Notes under the pieces: model-generated
What the model was told of the DNA's origin: nothing
What the model saw: the letters and a program-made list of their open reading frames with translations, nothing else
Database searches by the model: none
Source of the DNA: Hetaerina americana
Taxonomy: Eukaryota; Arthropoda; Insecta; Odonata; Calopterygidae
Assembly (NCBI GenBank): GCA_022747635.1
Contig: JAKTNV010000005.1
Span: 36,628,336 to 36,692,335 of the forward strand
Reading direction: 5' to 3'
DNA length: 64,000 nt
Made by a program: the position numbers and the translations under genes
Shown: piece after piece, positions 10,976 through 23,640 of the stretch
How the letters are laid out: each line of letters starts with the position of its first letter
How positions within the stretch are numbered: the stretch's first letter is position 1

Positions 10976-13900
10976 TACCAATACACTAGTATGATTACAT
11001 ATTAATTGGTTAAGCCGGAATTGATGCATAGCGACAATTCCAGGTATTCATTTACAGAATAGAACATATTATTTTTTAAAAGGTTAAACAGCTTTTTCTT
11101 GAAAACAGGTACTTTTGTTTCATATTTGATTTCATGGGGAAGTTTATTGAATAACCTTAAGCCCATTGCTTTGGGCCCATGAGCAGTATTGTGTGTTCTG
11201 ACAAATGGCTGGTGCAGGTCATTACAGGTCCTTGTATAGTGACTATGGTAATTGTGGTTGGACTTGTACTGGGAAATATTACCCTTTGCATGTAAGATGA
11301 CATTAAATATATATATGCAAGGTACTGGTAATAAACCAAGTCTTTTGAAGAGAGGTTTAGGTGGTGCATCGCAAGGAGCATTGCTCATAATACATATAAT
11401 CCTCTTTTGGATTTTGAAGATTATGCTTACATGGGGAGAGGAACCCCAGAAGAGGATACTGAAATTAACCCAAGAATAAAATTCACCATAGTAAATGGAT
11501 AGAAGGACCTCTAAATTTACAGAATATCTAATATATCTAATAAGGAAGCATAGGGAGCTTAACCTGCAACGTAATTTGAAAATGTGTTCTACCCAAGACA
11601 TGTTTCTATGCAGGATTACTCCCAGGAATTGGGTACTGGAATTTTGGGGAATGCTCACACCTTCTACATCTACTGAGATTACAGATGAAACTTTCTTTTT
11701 ATTAGTAAAATAAATCAGGCTGGACTTATTTATATTGGGTTTTAGAAAGTTATGAAGACACCATTCATTGAAAATCTGAGCTACTTCAGCTGCTCTTTCT
11801 GTCAAACTGTCTACTGAGACATAATTGACCTATGGAAGGATTTTACTTTCTAATAGCGTATTTTATTGAGAAAAAATTGTGAGCCCATACGTAACAGGAT
11901 ATATTGCTGAAGTTTGAGATTTTATCATTTGACATCTGTCAGAGATTCTTGTTGTTATCATTTTTACAATATAATATATTGCGACAGATAGAAAATTTGA
12001 AGGATACATAGCAGATATGTAAGAGAGTGATAATGATTTAGCTTTAACTTGCCAGGAAGTAAATTATGCCATTCCCTTGGGCAAAATCTGAATTTGAAAT
12101 GCTGACAGAATAAGAAGCAGTGATCTGCAAAATATAATACTATTTGAGTCTTAGTTTCTTACCAATATTGGGCAGTCTCATTTGTAATTTAACTTGTTCC
12201 CATTTTCACTTTCTCCTTTTAAGAGAAAGCATTACCTTAATTGATAGTTTGACCTTGGTAGTTTAGTGGAAAACATTTTGAGGTCCCAAAAACATTATTT
12301 GACCATTTTTGAATGATATCTGTTTGTGCCCATATATCTGTGTATATGTGATATGTTTTTGTGGGCATAATAACTCGAACACAGTTAATGTTAGCATCAG
12401 CAAATTTTATACTTGACGTTTTCACTTTGAGTAGAAAAACTGACTAAATTTAATCTAAATCCATCCATCAGCAGTGACCTATTTTGGCCTTTAAATAGTT
12501 ACTAATGGTGCCGCCACAAAATAAAAAAACTAAACTGGTAGGTTAACTGGGAAATAGTTTTTTACTGTTATGCAACCCAAATTTAAAAAATATTCAAATG
12601 AAGCAGGAGAGCTGAGAGCTATTTTTATTATATACACATCAACATCTATACAATAGCTAACAAACAACTGCAAGGGCATTAGGTGGGGGTGTTTAAATTC
12701 CTATAAAATTGCTATATATGCCTAACTATACACTTATGTATAAGCACCCCTAAAGTTACACATATCCATTTCTGTCTATATCATACTGATAGGTGCATTC
12801 CAGTGAAGCTTTGGATTTTACTTCTTGAATTTTAATGTAGAACTGCTTTGGTCTACTTTGACATGATTATCTATTATGTGATGGAAGAAAAAGTAATTAC
12901 TGAAACTGACAGTGATGTTTTCTATCATTCTTTTTTTGATTTGGTGGCCCAAGATGCCAAAGCAATTTGGAGTCATAATAGTCCCCTTGGTGTCACCAGT
13001 GAAATGAGATGTCCATTACCTTTCTAGGAGCTATGCAGTTGCCTGTACTCTTTGTGAGTCAATTCTATTTAAACTAATGAATTTCATTCCAGGACCAATT
13101 CTTTTTCTTAATTACATTTGAAACAACTGACTCATTAGTGTGGGATGTAAATCAATGTATAGATAAAGCATTATATTTCACAAACTTCATCAATATTATG
13201 ATTTTTTTAATCCAAGAATCTCTATCTAAAAATATTATTCTTATGTTTTTTCTTCTGGGTTGGTATTAGGCCCTCATAATTTTATCATGTTTTCAAAAAT
13301 CCATTTCCAATTAAAAAATTAAGTAAAGAAAAGAAACCATACAAGACTAGAAAATTTGAAAAAGATAATTGTAACTTAAATTACTTTTAATATACATACT
13401 GTTTACATCTATCGCTAATTTATGAAATTAAAGAAGTCAAATGAAATTGTTATCTTATGACAAATTTTGCTTGAAATAAAATCTCAAAATCTTGTGACTC
13501 ACCAATGCAAGTTCGTGGTCCACCACCAAATCCAAGAAAGGTAAACTGAGTTCGTTTACTAGAATTTTTGTCTGAGAAATTGTCTGGATCAAAAATCTCA
13601 GGGCTAGGATAATACTCTGGATCTCTATGAAGGCCTAGAATAGGTATCACCACTGCACTTCCTTCATCCAACCAAATCCCCTCTCCACCCTTCTCATTTT
13701 CATATTCTGGACTTGGCAGGTAATATTTCTTTGATGCCAAGCGAGCCAAGAAAGGTGATGGAGGGTACTTTCTTGCAGTTTCTGTGAAATAAATTTCAAA
13801 ATTAATTACTTTTTTGCCCGAAATTCCATGTATACTTATTCATAATGTATCATTCTCTTTCTGATGTAAAATATGCAACAGCAGGATGGATTGTGCATCT

Positions 13901-16900
13901 TAAAAAGTTTGTTTCAGGTTTTTGTGCCTTTTTTTACTCTCATATCTTCAGTACCATGAATTCACTAAATGTATGGGTTTTAATTTCTTACCAGTAGTAA
14001 ATCACACCCTCCCAATGGACTATAGCCTTGATGTGGCAGAAGAACTTGTGTGTTCTGAAAACCTCCACAGCTTTGCTGGTGGGAACAATGAAAATTTTTC
14101 CTGGTAGGGTTACCCAAGCCAGATGGATCAAAGGATAGGATCTAGGTAAATGGTAGTCCATGCAGCATCTGTATATCACTGAGGCAGATGCAAAGACATT
14201 TGACCCTTGTTGGCAGCAATTTGAGTAATGTTGTCACATTAAAAACATGACTGAGGGAAGTAAAGGGAAATCAACTCAATATTTATCCCACAAGAGAATG
14301 ATGGCCATGAATTTTAGTATGCCCGGGGAACTATGGGACTTGGCCCACTGGACTGTGTGTTGTGCCCAACAGTAGGATAAGCAAGGTTTCCATGGTCATC
14401 ATCTGATGTTATTGTTTTAAAGCTGAATCAAGAGCAGCAGAAAAGAAGACAAAGAAGAGGGCTGAACAGGTTAGAATAGGGACTTGGAAGGGTAGGACGA
14501 TGTTAAGGATGAAAAAATTAGAAGATTTAAAGATTGAGATGGAGAGAGAGGAAATAGTTGATTTTGGAGGAGTTTGAGGTAAGATAGAAGGATAGTGTGG
14601 ATTACTGGAACAACAGTTACTGAGTACTATACAGTGGAGGGGAAGAGAACCAATAAGGGGTGGAAATAGAATTGAACAAAAAGGTAGGAAGAATCATAGT
14701 AAGCACAGCAGGTGAGTGATAGAAAATTATTTGTAGAAGTAAAATCTGAATCAGAAAATGTGGTCATTGTTCAGGTGAGAATGTTGGCAAGCAATCATTG
14801 GAAGGAAAAAATATAAAGGTTATGTGATCAATGGGAGGTAATAATTGTAGGTGTTCCTGGAAGGAAACCGTTGAAAGTAATAGGAGATTGGAACATGATT
14901 CTAGCATAATACCAAAATAGGCATATATATATAGATGGAAAATTCCCAGGGGTTCAGAAAGGTATCAATTAGACTATATTATGGTCAGACAAAAATTTAG
15001 GAACAATGCAGTTATTTCACATAGTGTCCCAGCAGCAGATGCAGTTTTAAATCATAAAATATTGCAAATGAAGTGTAACATCCATTTAAAAAAACAGGGA
15101 GGAGAAGGAATAAGCTGAGAAAATATAAACATTTTTCCCAAAAGAAGAAAAACAGGAACATAACAAAATAGGGATAACAAATGCCACAAACAAAACTATA
15201 GAAAAATCGAACAGGAAATGGGAAACAAAATCATTGGTTACAGATGAGATAGACAAGATAAGAAAAAGATAGATAAGATAAGAAAAAGATAGACATGAGA
15301 TGGAAATTGAATAATGCAAACACAGGGGTAGATAGAAGAAAGTACCAAAATTGAATAATACAAGTATATATGTTTTGGACCAAGAGTTAAAGTATTAGAG
15401 GATTAGAAGTACTAGAGGAAACATTGCATTAGGTAGAGCTTTCACAAGGAGGAGGAAATTCATGACAGGGATTTTGGGCAAGGATTTTAAGAAAAAGCTC
15501 ATTAAAATGTTGATATGGAGCATGTAAATTTTACATTTTGTATAGCGTTTGGCACAGTGCAAAAGTACAGATTCTTTTGAGATGCAGGTGTGGAGAAGGA
15601 TGGAAAATATGAAATAAATATATAGGAAAACAGAAAAGGAAGGGCTAGGCATGGTAGGGGAGGAGAGGGGACTGTTGGGAGAAATAAAAAGGAGGCAGGA
15701 TAGATTGGTATGGCAGATTTTGATTGGCAATGGTATGCTGAAGACTGTGATAGAGGGGTGAATGTTAGGCAAGTAAGGAAGGGTCAAGAATAGGATAGAT
15801 AAGTTGGGCATTATGAAGGGAGGAAGGAAACATGAAGAATTGAAGAGGGGATTATTGTGGTGACAGATGTCAGGTGGTGTTTTGTTTGGAGAGGCAAGGA
15901 AGTGTATCATTGTTCCCTTGTATAGTCTTTGTCCATCCAGAACCTGCCTTAACCAGTAGAATACTAATATACAAGCATGCACAAAGCCTGGGCAGAAACA
16001 TATTCAATACACCAATATTAAAACATTGACACAAATAAAAAAGTACGTTCACAGAAATATTTTACTTTTCAGACAGCATGCTGCCATTGTTGGATATTGA
16101 ATAAACATAATTCTTCTGTGTTTGACTATGGTTTCTTGGCCACCAAAGTATAAATAATACGTAATTAATATAAAAGGGACTTAAGTGACCATTACTCTAA
16201 TTCCCTGTATTGCAGGTATACAATATTATGTTCTTCATCAACAAACAACAGCTCCACAACAGATAGAAGAACCAAGTTTGAGGGAAGTTAAGAATTGGTA
16301 TTAATGATCAATGCACAATCACACTCTTCAGGCCATCCAGTAGCTGAAGACAAGACTCACAAAGTTGGTGTCAAAAGGTAAGGCCAGTTCAAATTTTTAG
16401 ATTCAGGCAATAGAACTAACTTCATCCAAGTTGATATCTGTGATGTGTATATAGTATATACAGAATTTCAGAATTGAGAGAGAGTTTCTATAGCTATGTT
16501 ATCATATAACTACATAATTACTTGTTCCATGTGTTTTTAATGAGTTCCAGTGAAGTTTTTCATGGCATTGAGCACTTTTACAGACAACTGGAAAGCCTTT
16601 TATTGTTGATAAAACGTCTGTCCCAAACATAGTAGGACTTATATTTTCCTAGACAGATGGGCAGCAGTTTTTCTGGCTGGGTTCATGGTAGTGGAGTCTC
16701 AGGAAAGGCTGGAGGCTGGTGGTAGTTGGCCGGCCTTTCTGGAGTAAGGATCGTTCGTTTGCAAAGCCTCTATATCATGACCTCAATATGGTCTGACATT
16801 AACCAGTCATTAGAACAGTGCTAGGTCATCAAATTTTGCATAAAACTGGGCAAAACCGTTAAAGAGACTCAAGACATGCTCAATACAGCTTATGGTGATA

Positions 16901-18775
16901 ATGCCATGGGTAGATCAGGTGTTTTTGAGTGGCACGAGTTGCTTTGGAAGGGTAGAGGAAGAATCTTGCAAGAGTGAAGGTTTTGTTGGGCAGGGATTGC
17001 AGGTTAAGTGTTCACTTGGTTTCTGATGAACTTGGCATCCCTTAAAGTGATGTGTATTGACTTGTGAGCAAAAACATGGGCACGAGAAAGGTGTGTGCCA
17101 AGTTGACGCCATGAGTGCTCTCTAAGTAATGGACTACCTGGCCCAGCACAGCATGCAACCCTGTCTCAGCCACCCTACAGCCCTGATGTTGCCCCACCAG
17201 ACTTCTTCCTCTTCCCCCACCTCAAATCCATGCTGAAAAGATATCACCACGGCTTAGTGGAAGCATTACAACAGGCTGTGATGAGGGAGCTTAGTAGCAT
17301 TCCAGGCATCAGCATATGATGCATGGAAAACTCACTGGAAGCTGTGTATGGATGCACCAGGTTGCTAATTCGAAGACTTTTGAGTGACTGTATCAATTCT
17401 GGTAGTAAATATTTTTTAATCAACTCAGTCCTACTACTTTTGGAGCAATCTATGTACAGAGTATAAGTCTAAAGATGTCTGAATATTGATGTTAAAATCA
17501 AATTAACATGCACACATAGGGCTGCAGAGTGAGAGTAGGGACAAGGAGTGGAGTGCTCTTTTGTGGTATCAGTGGCAGAAGGGGACCAGGAGGAGGGAGG
17601 AGAGGAAGAATAATATCTGAGCACAACATTGAGTGAACTACTGGTTGCCATACCTGATGTGATATTTGTTTTCAAAATTTTAAAGAAAACATTCTATCAA
17701 ACTTCATAAGCTGTACTAGACAAAAATTATCTTTAACAGTCTTCATCCACTGGATGCATGCGTCCACTTAGGATGAATGAAACTATGAAAGAGGAATAGG
17801 GATACCTTTCTCTTACCAAAGAAAAATTGGCTTATATTTCAAATTAACAATTGTGCAGAACAGTGTTAGTATTATGTATGCTTAGTGTGAAATATTTAGC
17901 TATCTCCTTAACTATATCTGCTAAAAATTTGTGGTTGCTCATTTTTATAATGTAATTCCATTGCTCTCAATAAAATGGGAAATTAAGTGGCATAAATCAA
18001 TCCCATTTTTACTGTCATGCAATCTTTGTATAAAATATCTTAAAGTTTCTTTCATTACCAAGTAAAATTGAGTCCAAATATGGCATAGCCATCAATGTAT
18101 CTTGGGACATGCTTCCATGGCGTTCCAATGCTTTTCCCACTTCTGCTCGTGCTCTACTCTGAATATCACCATTATGGGCTAATTCCAGGAGAGAAAAGCT
18201 AATTAAATTAGCTGTAGTGTGAAGTCCATTGATAAAAAAGCTCAGAGCCTGAGCCGTGATGCTATCCAAGGCTTCATTGTCAAGCTCCATAGGGCTACCT
18301 GTAAATATTAACCAGCACATCAAATTATCAGAATTTGCACCATTTTGTCATTAAATAAATATTAAGACATATAAATGGGCTTTTTTCTTATCCACGATTT
18401 TAGTGGCTACATATTGGTGATCCAAACTTGAATAGAATTTTTATCAATGTGTTTTTTGAAATATCTGTATGGGTTTATACATTTTGTTATTTTTTCCTGC
18501 CGCTTGTTAGTAATTTGTTACTGGTACCTCATGTATGCTACTTAGTAATTCAACTCAACAGCTTATATTTCTACATCATACTCATCTCTCATACAGATCT
18601 CATATTTTTACATCATCTGCACTTTCTTAGCTGCGGGTGTCCATAGAAAATTTCATCTTATTAAAATTTTTTCAAGGTGAGATTCAAATTTCAGAATTTA
18701 AGTAATAATCTTACTTGAAACTGGGAAAAACATTGATGGAGTAATAGGAGTGAATAACTGGGGCTTGGAAAGTAT

Positions 18776-18850
<75 letters not shown>

Positions 18851-21162
18851 CGTCATCTGGAAAACTCTCAGTCACATTTTGTACTCAGTTGGGTAAATAT
18901 TTACCTCAGTTTTCATGAGGTTTAAATATTTATATTGCAAAGGTGTAATTTAAAATAATACGATAATCCTTTGCTCTTAACAATCAAGCATATATTGTGG
19001 CGTAACAGTTCCATACATTCATTTTTCACTGGAAGGCAATGAATCTCAAACTTTTTCTATCCCAGATTCCCTTACCCTAAAACCTGTTGGCTGCTGGCCA
19101 CCAGTTTCATAGGGTGGGGGAAGTTGCTGGGGAGTTCAGAAGTGAATCCACTATTACATTACTAATGGATACCAAGTATTCCTGACTTATTTTTGGGTAC
19201 TTCTGGTTATCACAGCATACAGTTGAATAACCACTCCCCAAATCTGTGTGCTGCCTATTTTAATTTAAAAATCTCAGTTAGTTAATAACAGTTTATAGCA
19301 TGCTTCCAAAACAGGTGAAAATGGTTATTTAGGTTGTATTATGCCATCATCTCAAGCTTGATCCCATCTGATTAGGCATTCAATAGACCTGAAAAAACCC
19401 ATCATCCTTCCCTTGGTTTTCGTATTCCTTCTGCTTCCTAAATGCCAAGAGATGCATCACACAAAGATGAATTTGCAAATTTATGAAAACAAATATTTTG
19501 GAACCATGAGTTTGGCTTGATTTTGCATTGCAAATACATTATAGAGCTTGACCTTCGGTTTTTAACCCAATTCAAGATTTTTCTCCTCTCAAAATTTTGT
19601 AAAATCTACATTCCCCATTAACTTAAGTTAAGGTAACCCCATCAAATGAACTCATTAAAATGCAATGATTTCTTTCCTTAATGCAGATCCATTTTCACTA
19701 AATTAAGCCTTGTCATTCCGAAAGTTTTGACATTGGAATATTAAATTGCAATTTATTTTATTCAAATTTTTAGGATTGTACTTAAAAAATTCATTATAGT
19801 GATCACTTAAGGATAATTTATTCTGCTAACTGAAACTCCTCAGAGTCTTGACTGTATTTGGCTAATCAAAGCATCCTCACCAAATGTTTTGCAGAATATT
19901 GAAATGGAATAAATTTTAACAAAAATTTGGGCAAAAAATGTAATAATTTATGTTCATTAGTTACCCTTCAACCCTAATAAGAGTCATGTAGTTTTAATGT
20001 TTTGCTTTGATCAAAACTATAGTTCTCAAATACATTCGATTTTGAAGATATTAAATTGATTTTCATTAATGCCCCAATTGATTGTTTCTTTGAGACAAGT
20101 AAAATTGAAATTTTTAGGTACTTACAAAAAAATAAAATATCCAAGGATTGATGAGCACAAACATGTTGATTCAAAAACTGATTTGTATACAATTCGAATG
20201 AAATACAGTTCTATTCTTAAAATGTTATGAGTCTTTAAGACACACTCACCTTCATTCTCTTCCTTACTTGGGCTGTCTTTCTCCCCTCCCATAGCTTCCT
20301 CATTGATTCTCAACTTTCCTTTTCTCTGCAGTTCAACCAGTACATGCAAGAAGTCTGGTCTCTGGACCTTTTCCTCTTCACGTTGATGGATTGATTCCTT
20401 CACCATGTCTCTAAAATAATCGACTGCTTTCCTGCTAGAGCATAAGAATGGCATGATTTTCAGCAACCAAGGCATGTTCACTGCCAGACAACGTGATGCT
20501 TGTGCCCTGGATATTTTACTACCCATCCTTCGGAACTTGCAGCTAGGATTCAACAGTGCATCCCCTCTGGTGCCAAAAGCTATTGAAGAAATTACATCTG
20601 TTGTATAGCATTCTCCCATTTCCTTTAACTCCATTAATGAGTCAACTTTAGTTGAAACACAATCTTCCAATGTCTCGCAAACTTCTAGAATGAAAGGGAT
20701 GAAATTTTTAATGTTTCCAGTGCTATAAGCATCTTTCAAATTTCCCCTCAGCCTATCCCAGGCTTCGCCTTTTAGAAAACCCAAATTCTGACTGTATGCT
20801 GCATTCATTATAGCTGGGACCTCATTGTCATTGTCATGGAAGTTGCTGAAGTTAGTCTCCAGTATGTCTTTTATTAGATCAGGATCTCTTACAAGGATGC
20901 AAGGTTTCGACAACTTGTGGAACCCTCCATATTTTTTACCATCAAGTTGTGCATACATAGAAGCAAACACATCACCAATATATTTCCTCCAGAAAAACAC
21001 AGGCATACTCCCCATCCAAGGCACAGCTGGTATGGCTGGAATGCCACGCTTCTTCCAATAGCTGAGAGGTTTCACCAAAAACCACCAAAAGATCCAGACC
21101 AAGAGCACCATTAGGGGTACCAGCAACTCTGGACGACGAAGATAATTGTGTAAGCACCCCAT
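10567..21162 (-). CDS. Cytochrome P450, CYP3-clan (CYP6-like), four exons, 535 aa
   Basis: Exons 21162-20250, 18298-18059, 13781-13503 and 10742-10567 join with GT-AG borders and matching phases (913+240+279+176 nt) into 535 codons plus stop, the usual length for a microsomal P450. Seen: an N-terminal membrane anchor (residues 13-30), a proline-rich hinge (about 41-54), C-helix W135xxxR139, I-helix NGLHTT (328-333), K-helix ETAR (385-388, its Glu codon split by intron 2), a FDPDNF element, and the haem loop FGGGPRTCIG (469-478) with Cys476 as the thiolate ligand. Family knowledge: an ER-bound monooxygenase using NADPH-P450 reductase, acting on hydrophobic substrates such as xenobiotics. The CYP6-like call rests on overall sequence feel; the exact subfamily is unknown. 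Oddity: the I-helix acidic residue is His331. Introns of 1951, 4277 and 2760 bp are loaded with mobile DNA. The start codon lies 8 codons before the anchor region; a possible 3' splice site just upstream of it hints at a 5' UTR intron. Confidence 0.93.
10790..11835 (-). mobile_element. L2/CR1-like non-LTR 3' fragment in P450 intron 3
   Basis: 267 open codons (11805 to 11002) forming the thumb and C-terminal part of a non-LTR reverse transcriptase: FLKPNINKSSLIYF, TQFLGVILHRNMSW, FWGSSPHVSIIFKIQKRII, LFNKLPHEIKYE. After the stop, a (TG)n/(TA)n tract, AATAAA-like sequence and a (TTA)n-type tail end the element at about 10790. 5'-truncated; the uninterrupted frame suggests a fairly recent insertion. 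Same strand as the P450. The clade call is by general resemblance. Confidence 0.75.
10897..10974. repeat. (AT)n then (AC)7 microsatellite
   Basis: About 64 bp of AT repeats and 14 bp of AC repeats, within the 3' tail of the 10.8-11.8 kb element. Isoleucine/tyrosine frames here are artefacts. Confidence 0.97.
11836..13502. other. P450 intron 3, remainder
   Basis: Between the retroelement fragment and exon 3; no feature recognised. Confidence 0.6.
13503..13781 (-). CDS. P450 exon 3 (K-helix to haem loop)
   Basis: 279 bp, acceptor TTTCACAG, donor GTGAGT. Starts within the split Glu codon of ETAR, carries the PERF-like FDPDNF and ends inside the haem signature just after Cys476-Ile477. Confidence 0.93.
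14410..15955 (+). mobile_element. RTE-like remnant in P450 intron 2, RT core missing
   Basis: The plus strand begins with an endonuclease start (VRIGTWK..RTMLRMKKLEDLKIEMER near 14470), further endonuclease-like parts to about 15060, then jumps to the C-terminal tail (KKKLIKMLIWSM near 15490, FEMQVWRRME near 15575). Most of the RT domain is gone. It ends with GTCCATCCAGAACCTGCCTTAA, the 3' end shared with two other copies here. Antisense to the P450. Confidence 0.72.
16615..17452 (+). mobile_element. Decayed mariner in P450 intron 2
   Basis: Imperfect end repeats (a shared TAGTAGGACT core at about 16630-16639, its inverse at about 17427-17436). The interior reads as a ruined transposase: KLGKTVKETQDMLNTAYGDN and VFEWHELLWKGR near 16840-16950, then many stops and frame changes, then YSPDVAPPDFFLFPHLKSML with the third catalytic Asp near 17175-17240. 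Antisense to the P450. A different family from the 5.3-kb copy, judged by its ends. Confidence 0.8.
18059..18298 (-). CDS. P450 exon 2 (I-helix)
   Basis: 240 bp. The acceptor is a TTTACAG ending at 18299 and the donor is GTAATG at 18058. Codes residues 305-384: the I-helix with NGLHTT and the J-helix. The last base is the first base of the ExxR glutamate codon. Confidence 0.92.
18299..20249. other. P450 intron 1
   Basis: 1951 bp; only the (TA)n tract at 18782-18849 recognised. Confidence 0.7.
18782..18849. repeat. (TA)n microsatellite, P450 intron 1
   Basis: About 68 bp of perfect TA dinucleotide repeats. Confidence 0.97.
20250..21162 (-). CDS. P450 exon 1
   Basis: Codes residues 1-304 plus one base. 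Holds the membrane anchor, hinge, substrate-recognition region 1 and the C-helix WDRLR. It ends GAAG before a GTGAG donor at 20249. The reading runs on past the donor for about 40 codons, but the exon 2 acceptor restores the P450 sequence in phase 1. Confidence 0.92.
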
Positions 21163-23483
21163 TGCTGTTTCACCTGTATATGCATTTAAAAGGCATCAAT
21201 AATTCAGGTAAACTTCTCAAATAACACACCTTAATAACTAACCATATAACATACATAATTCATTTTATCCTGAAAGCTTCTCAATAAACGTTATTTTGGC
21301 TATGAGATGAAGTTTCCCATGTCAAAAGCATAAGAATATCAACCCATATTTGAACACTTTAGAAAAGTATATTAATAGATGATAAAAAGCTAAAAATAAC
21401 TGTAGGGAATATTAGTTTGATAGAAAATATTATGGAAACCATCTCAGGACATATCTTTAGAGGAAGGCCGAAGGACAATATAAGTAGCAAGTGGTAAAAG
21501 AAATGGATATTAGGAGCCATGAGAATACTGGAAAAGAACAGAATGGAGGTCCAGCAAACCAAAACTTTGATTTAAAAAATAAAATACAGAATTTCACCCA
21601 AAGGTCAGACTAATGAGGTAGAGTTTGCCTAGTATCAAGAGCAGCGGCAAGTGAAATAAAAGCATTCAGAATCTCTTAAGTAAAGGGAATCCCTTTCTCT
21701 GTGCTGTCTGCAACCTCAGGAACACCAGATACTCAAAAGGTCACACAGATTGGGTTTAGATAAGGGCTTTGAAATTATCACCTGGATTTGATCACAGAAC
21801 TCTCTATTCAGTGACTGAGCAATCTTCCCATCTGTACTGTCCCTGTGATTCAAGGACATAAAGCAGAGTCAGCTTTCCCTAGAATACTTAACCTATAGTA
21901 ATGATGAGAAATACAATTTCATGGGCTGTCATTTTGGTTGTATTATAACTAGTCTAATATCTTTAATTTTTATCACTGTCTCAAATCTGACCTGTGACAT
22001 CCCCATTCCTCCTGTATGCTGTCCCATCTAATTTCTTTATATTTTATCATTAACATGAATCCCTGATGTGACAAATGCTTAGTAATTAGATTTAGGATGA
22101 GCTCTAAAATTTCATGTTTCACCAATTTAATTGCGAGGTTAACCTGAGATCCTCAGTTTTTAGATTGAAACACAAGTTTCATTACAGAGGGGGTTAACAT
22201 TCTAAAATTATATAAATGTTAAGATAATGAGGCATCTGGAGTTCCATATTCTCTTTTGATATGTATGAAAGTATCACTGTGGAGAAAAATTGATGGTAAG
22301 AATGTTTGTTTATCATGGTTTATGCTGCTATAGGACCGCTAGCAAAGCTAGGGGAGGGGATTGAGGGGAGTGTAGGTCCACCCATTTTTTTTTACTGCAG
22401 TGGTCGAGAAACCAGGGTTAAAGGCCTCAAATTAAATAAAAATTAAAGTCTTAATATGTAATGTTAATCTTCAAAGGGGAAGATGGTTGCAAATTCAGGC
22501 ACTTCCGCAGGTGATTCAATCTCTAGCTATGCCATTGCAAAGGAGGCATTAACATAATTCCCAAGGAGGCTTTGTTGACAGAAAGTGTGTATGAGTACCT
22601 TTTGGACATACACTTTTATGTTTTGTAGGTATTAATAGCATATACCAATAAATTGATGGGACCATCTGTACCAAGGTGCTGTAAATTTCATGGCAGTAGA
22701 ATCATAAGAAGCTCCTATATAAATTTATAGGAATCTCAGCAAGTTCTGTGAAATGATGATGCTCTCTCTTAATATCACATTGCAGGTGAATTAGATGTCA
22801 GTTCCATTACACTGTCCTGAAAAGCAAATTTTTTAACCTTTACAATACCTATAATGGATTCGGCAATATGGCAAATTCCACTTCGGCCTTGATTCTTGAG
22901 TTCTCATGCATATTTAATTGACATCTGACTTTTCCTTAAAAATTTCAAATGCCTCCACTAATCGAAAACATAGAAAAACAAGTAATTGCCTGGTTAACTA
23001 AAGGGGGGGAATGAAGAATTATAGAAATGGGTTTTCAAATGACTTAGATGCCCTGTTAAAAATTTCTTGCTGACATCTGGGTCAGTCATTAATTTAAAGA
23101 TAATTTTGAGTGAATTAGTGAATCCAAAGTGTAATTGTTTAAGGAAGGGAGCTGTGGTTTAAATGCAAAAATCATTGACTTTCAAAAATTGTTTTGTCAT
23201 ATTATTTTCGAAAATGAAATATCATTTTTATAATATTTAGTAAATAAAAAACAATGAAAGTAAGAATCAGTTGAATTTATCATAACAATTATTCTTACAT
23301 TACATTTCTTGATTAAGATTCTCGTCAAACGAATGATGGATTTACCGGGAGGATGGCTTTTGTTTCAGGGTCACAGCCGTAGACCCATGATTCAATCCAA
23401 TTATCGCTTTTTTTTTTAGAAAACCTGGGTCATCGTTTGCGGCCAGGAGCAAGTCCCCAACAACGGCGGTACGAAATTCTTGA
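21163..23483. other. P450 upstream region
   Basis: Expected to hold the P450 promoter. Minus-strand TGCATATACAG just before the ATG resembles a 3' splice site, so the true promoter may be further up. No TATA box assigned with confidence. Confidence 0.4.
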
Positions 23484-23640
23484 CGTTGACGAGATTAAAG
23501 AGAATGCGACTTGGCAGCTGAAAACCATTCCGAAAGAGGACTTTGCCGATTGTTTTGAAAAGTGGAGGAGATGCTAGAATAAGTGTGTGAGGTTCTAGGG
23601 GAAGTACTGATTAGGGAACTAAGGCCTCATTGTTCTAGGT
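23484..23640 (+). pseudogene. Mariner transposase C-terminal fragment
   Basis: Reads ILDVDEIKENATWQLKTIPK, then a DFADCFEKWRR-type end with later stops, the pattern of the mariner C-terminus. No flanking inverted repeats recognised. Confidence 0.6.

Noticed and set aside
10791..11029. Open frames made of Tyr-Ile repeats
   Set aside because: Direct translation of the AT/AC microsatellite.
15395..15982. 195-codon open frame on the minus strand
   Set aside because: It is the antisense of the plus-strand RTE-like tail; its Pro/Leu/Ser-rich composition is that of a shadow frame.
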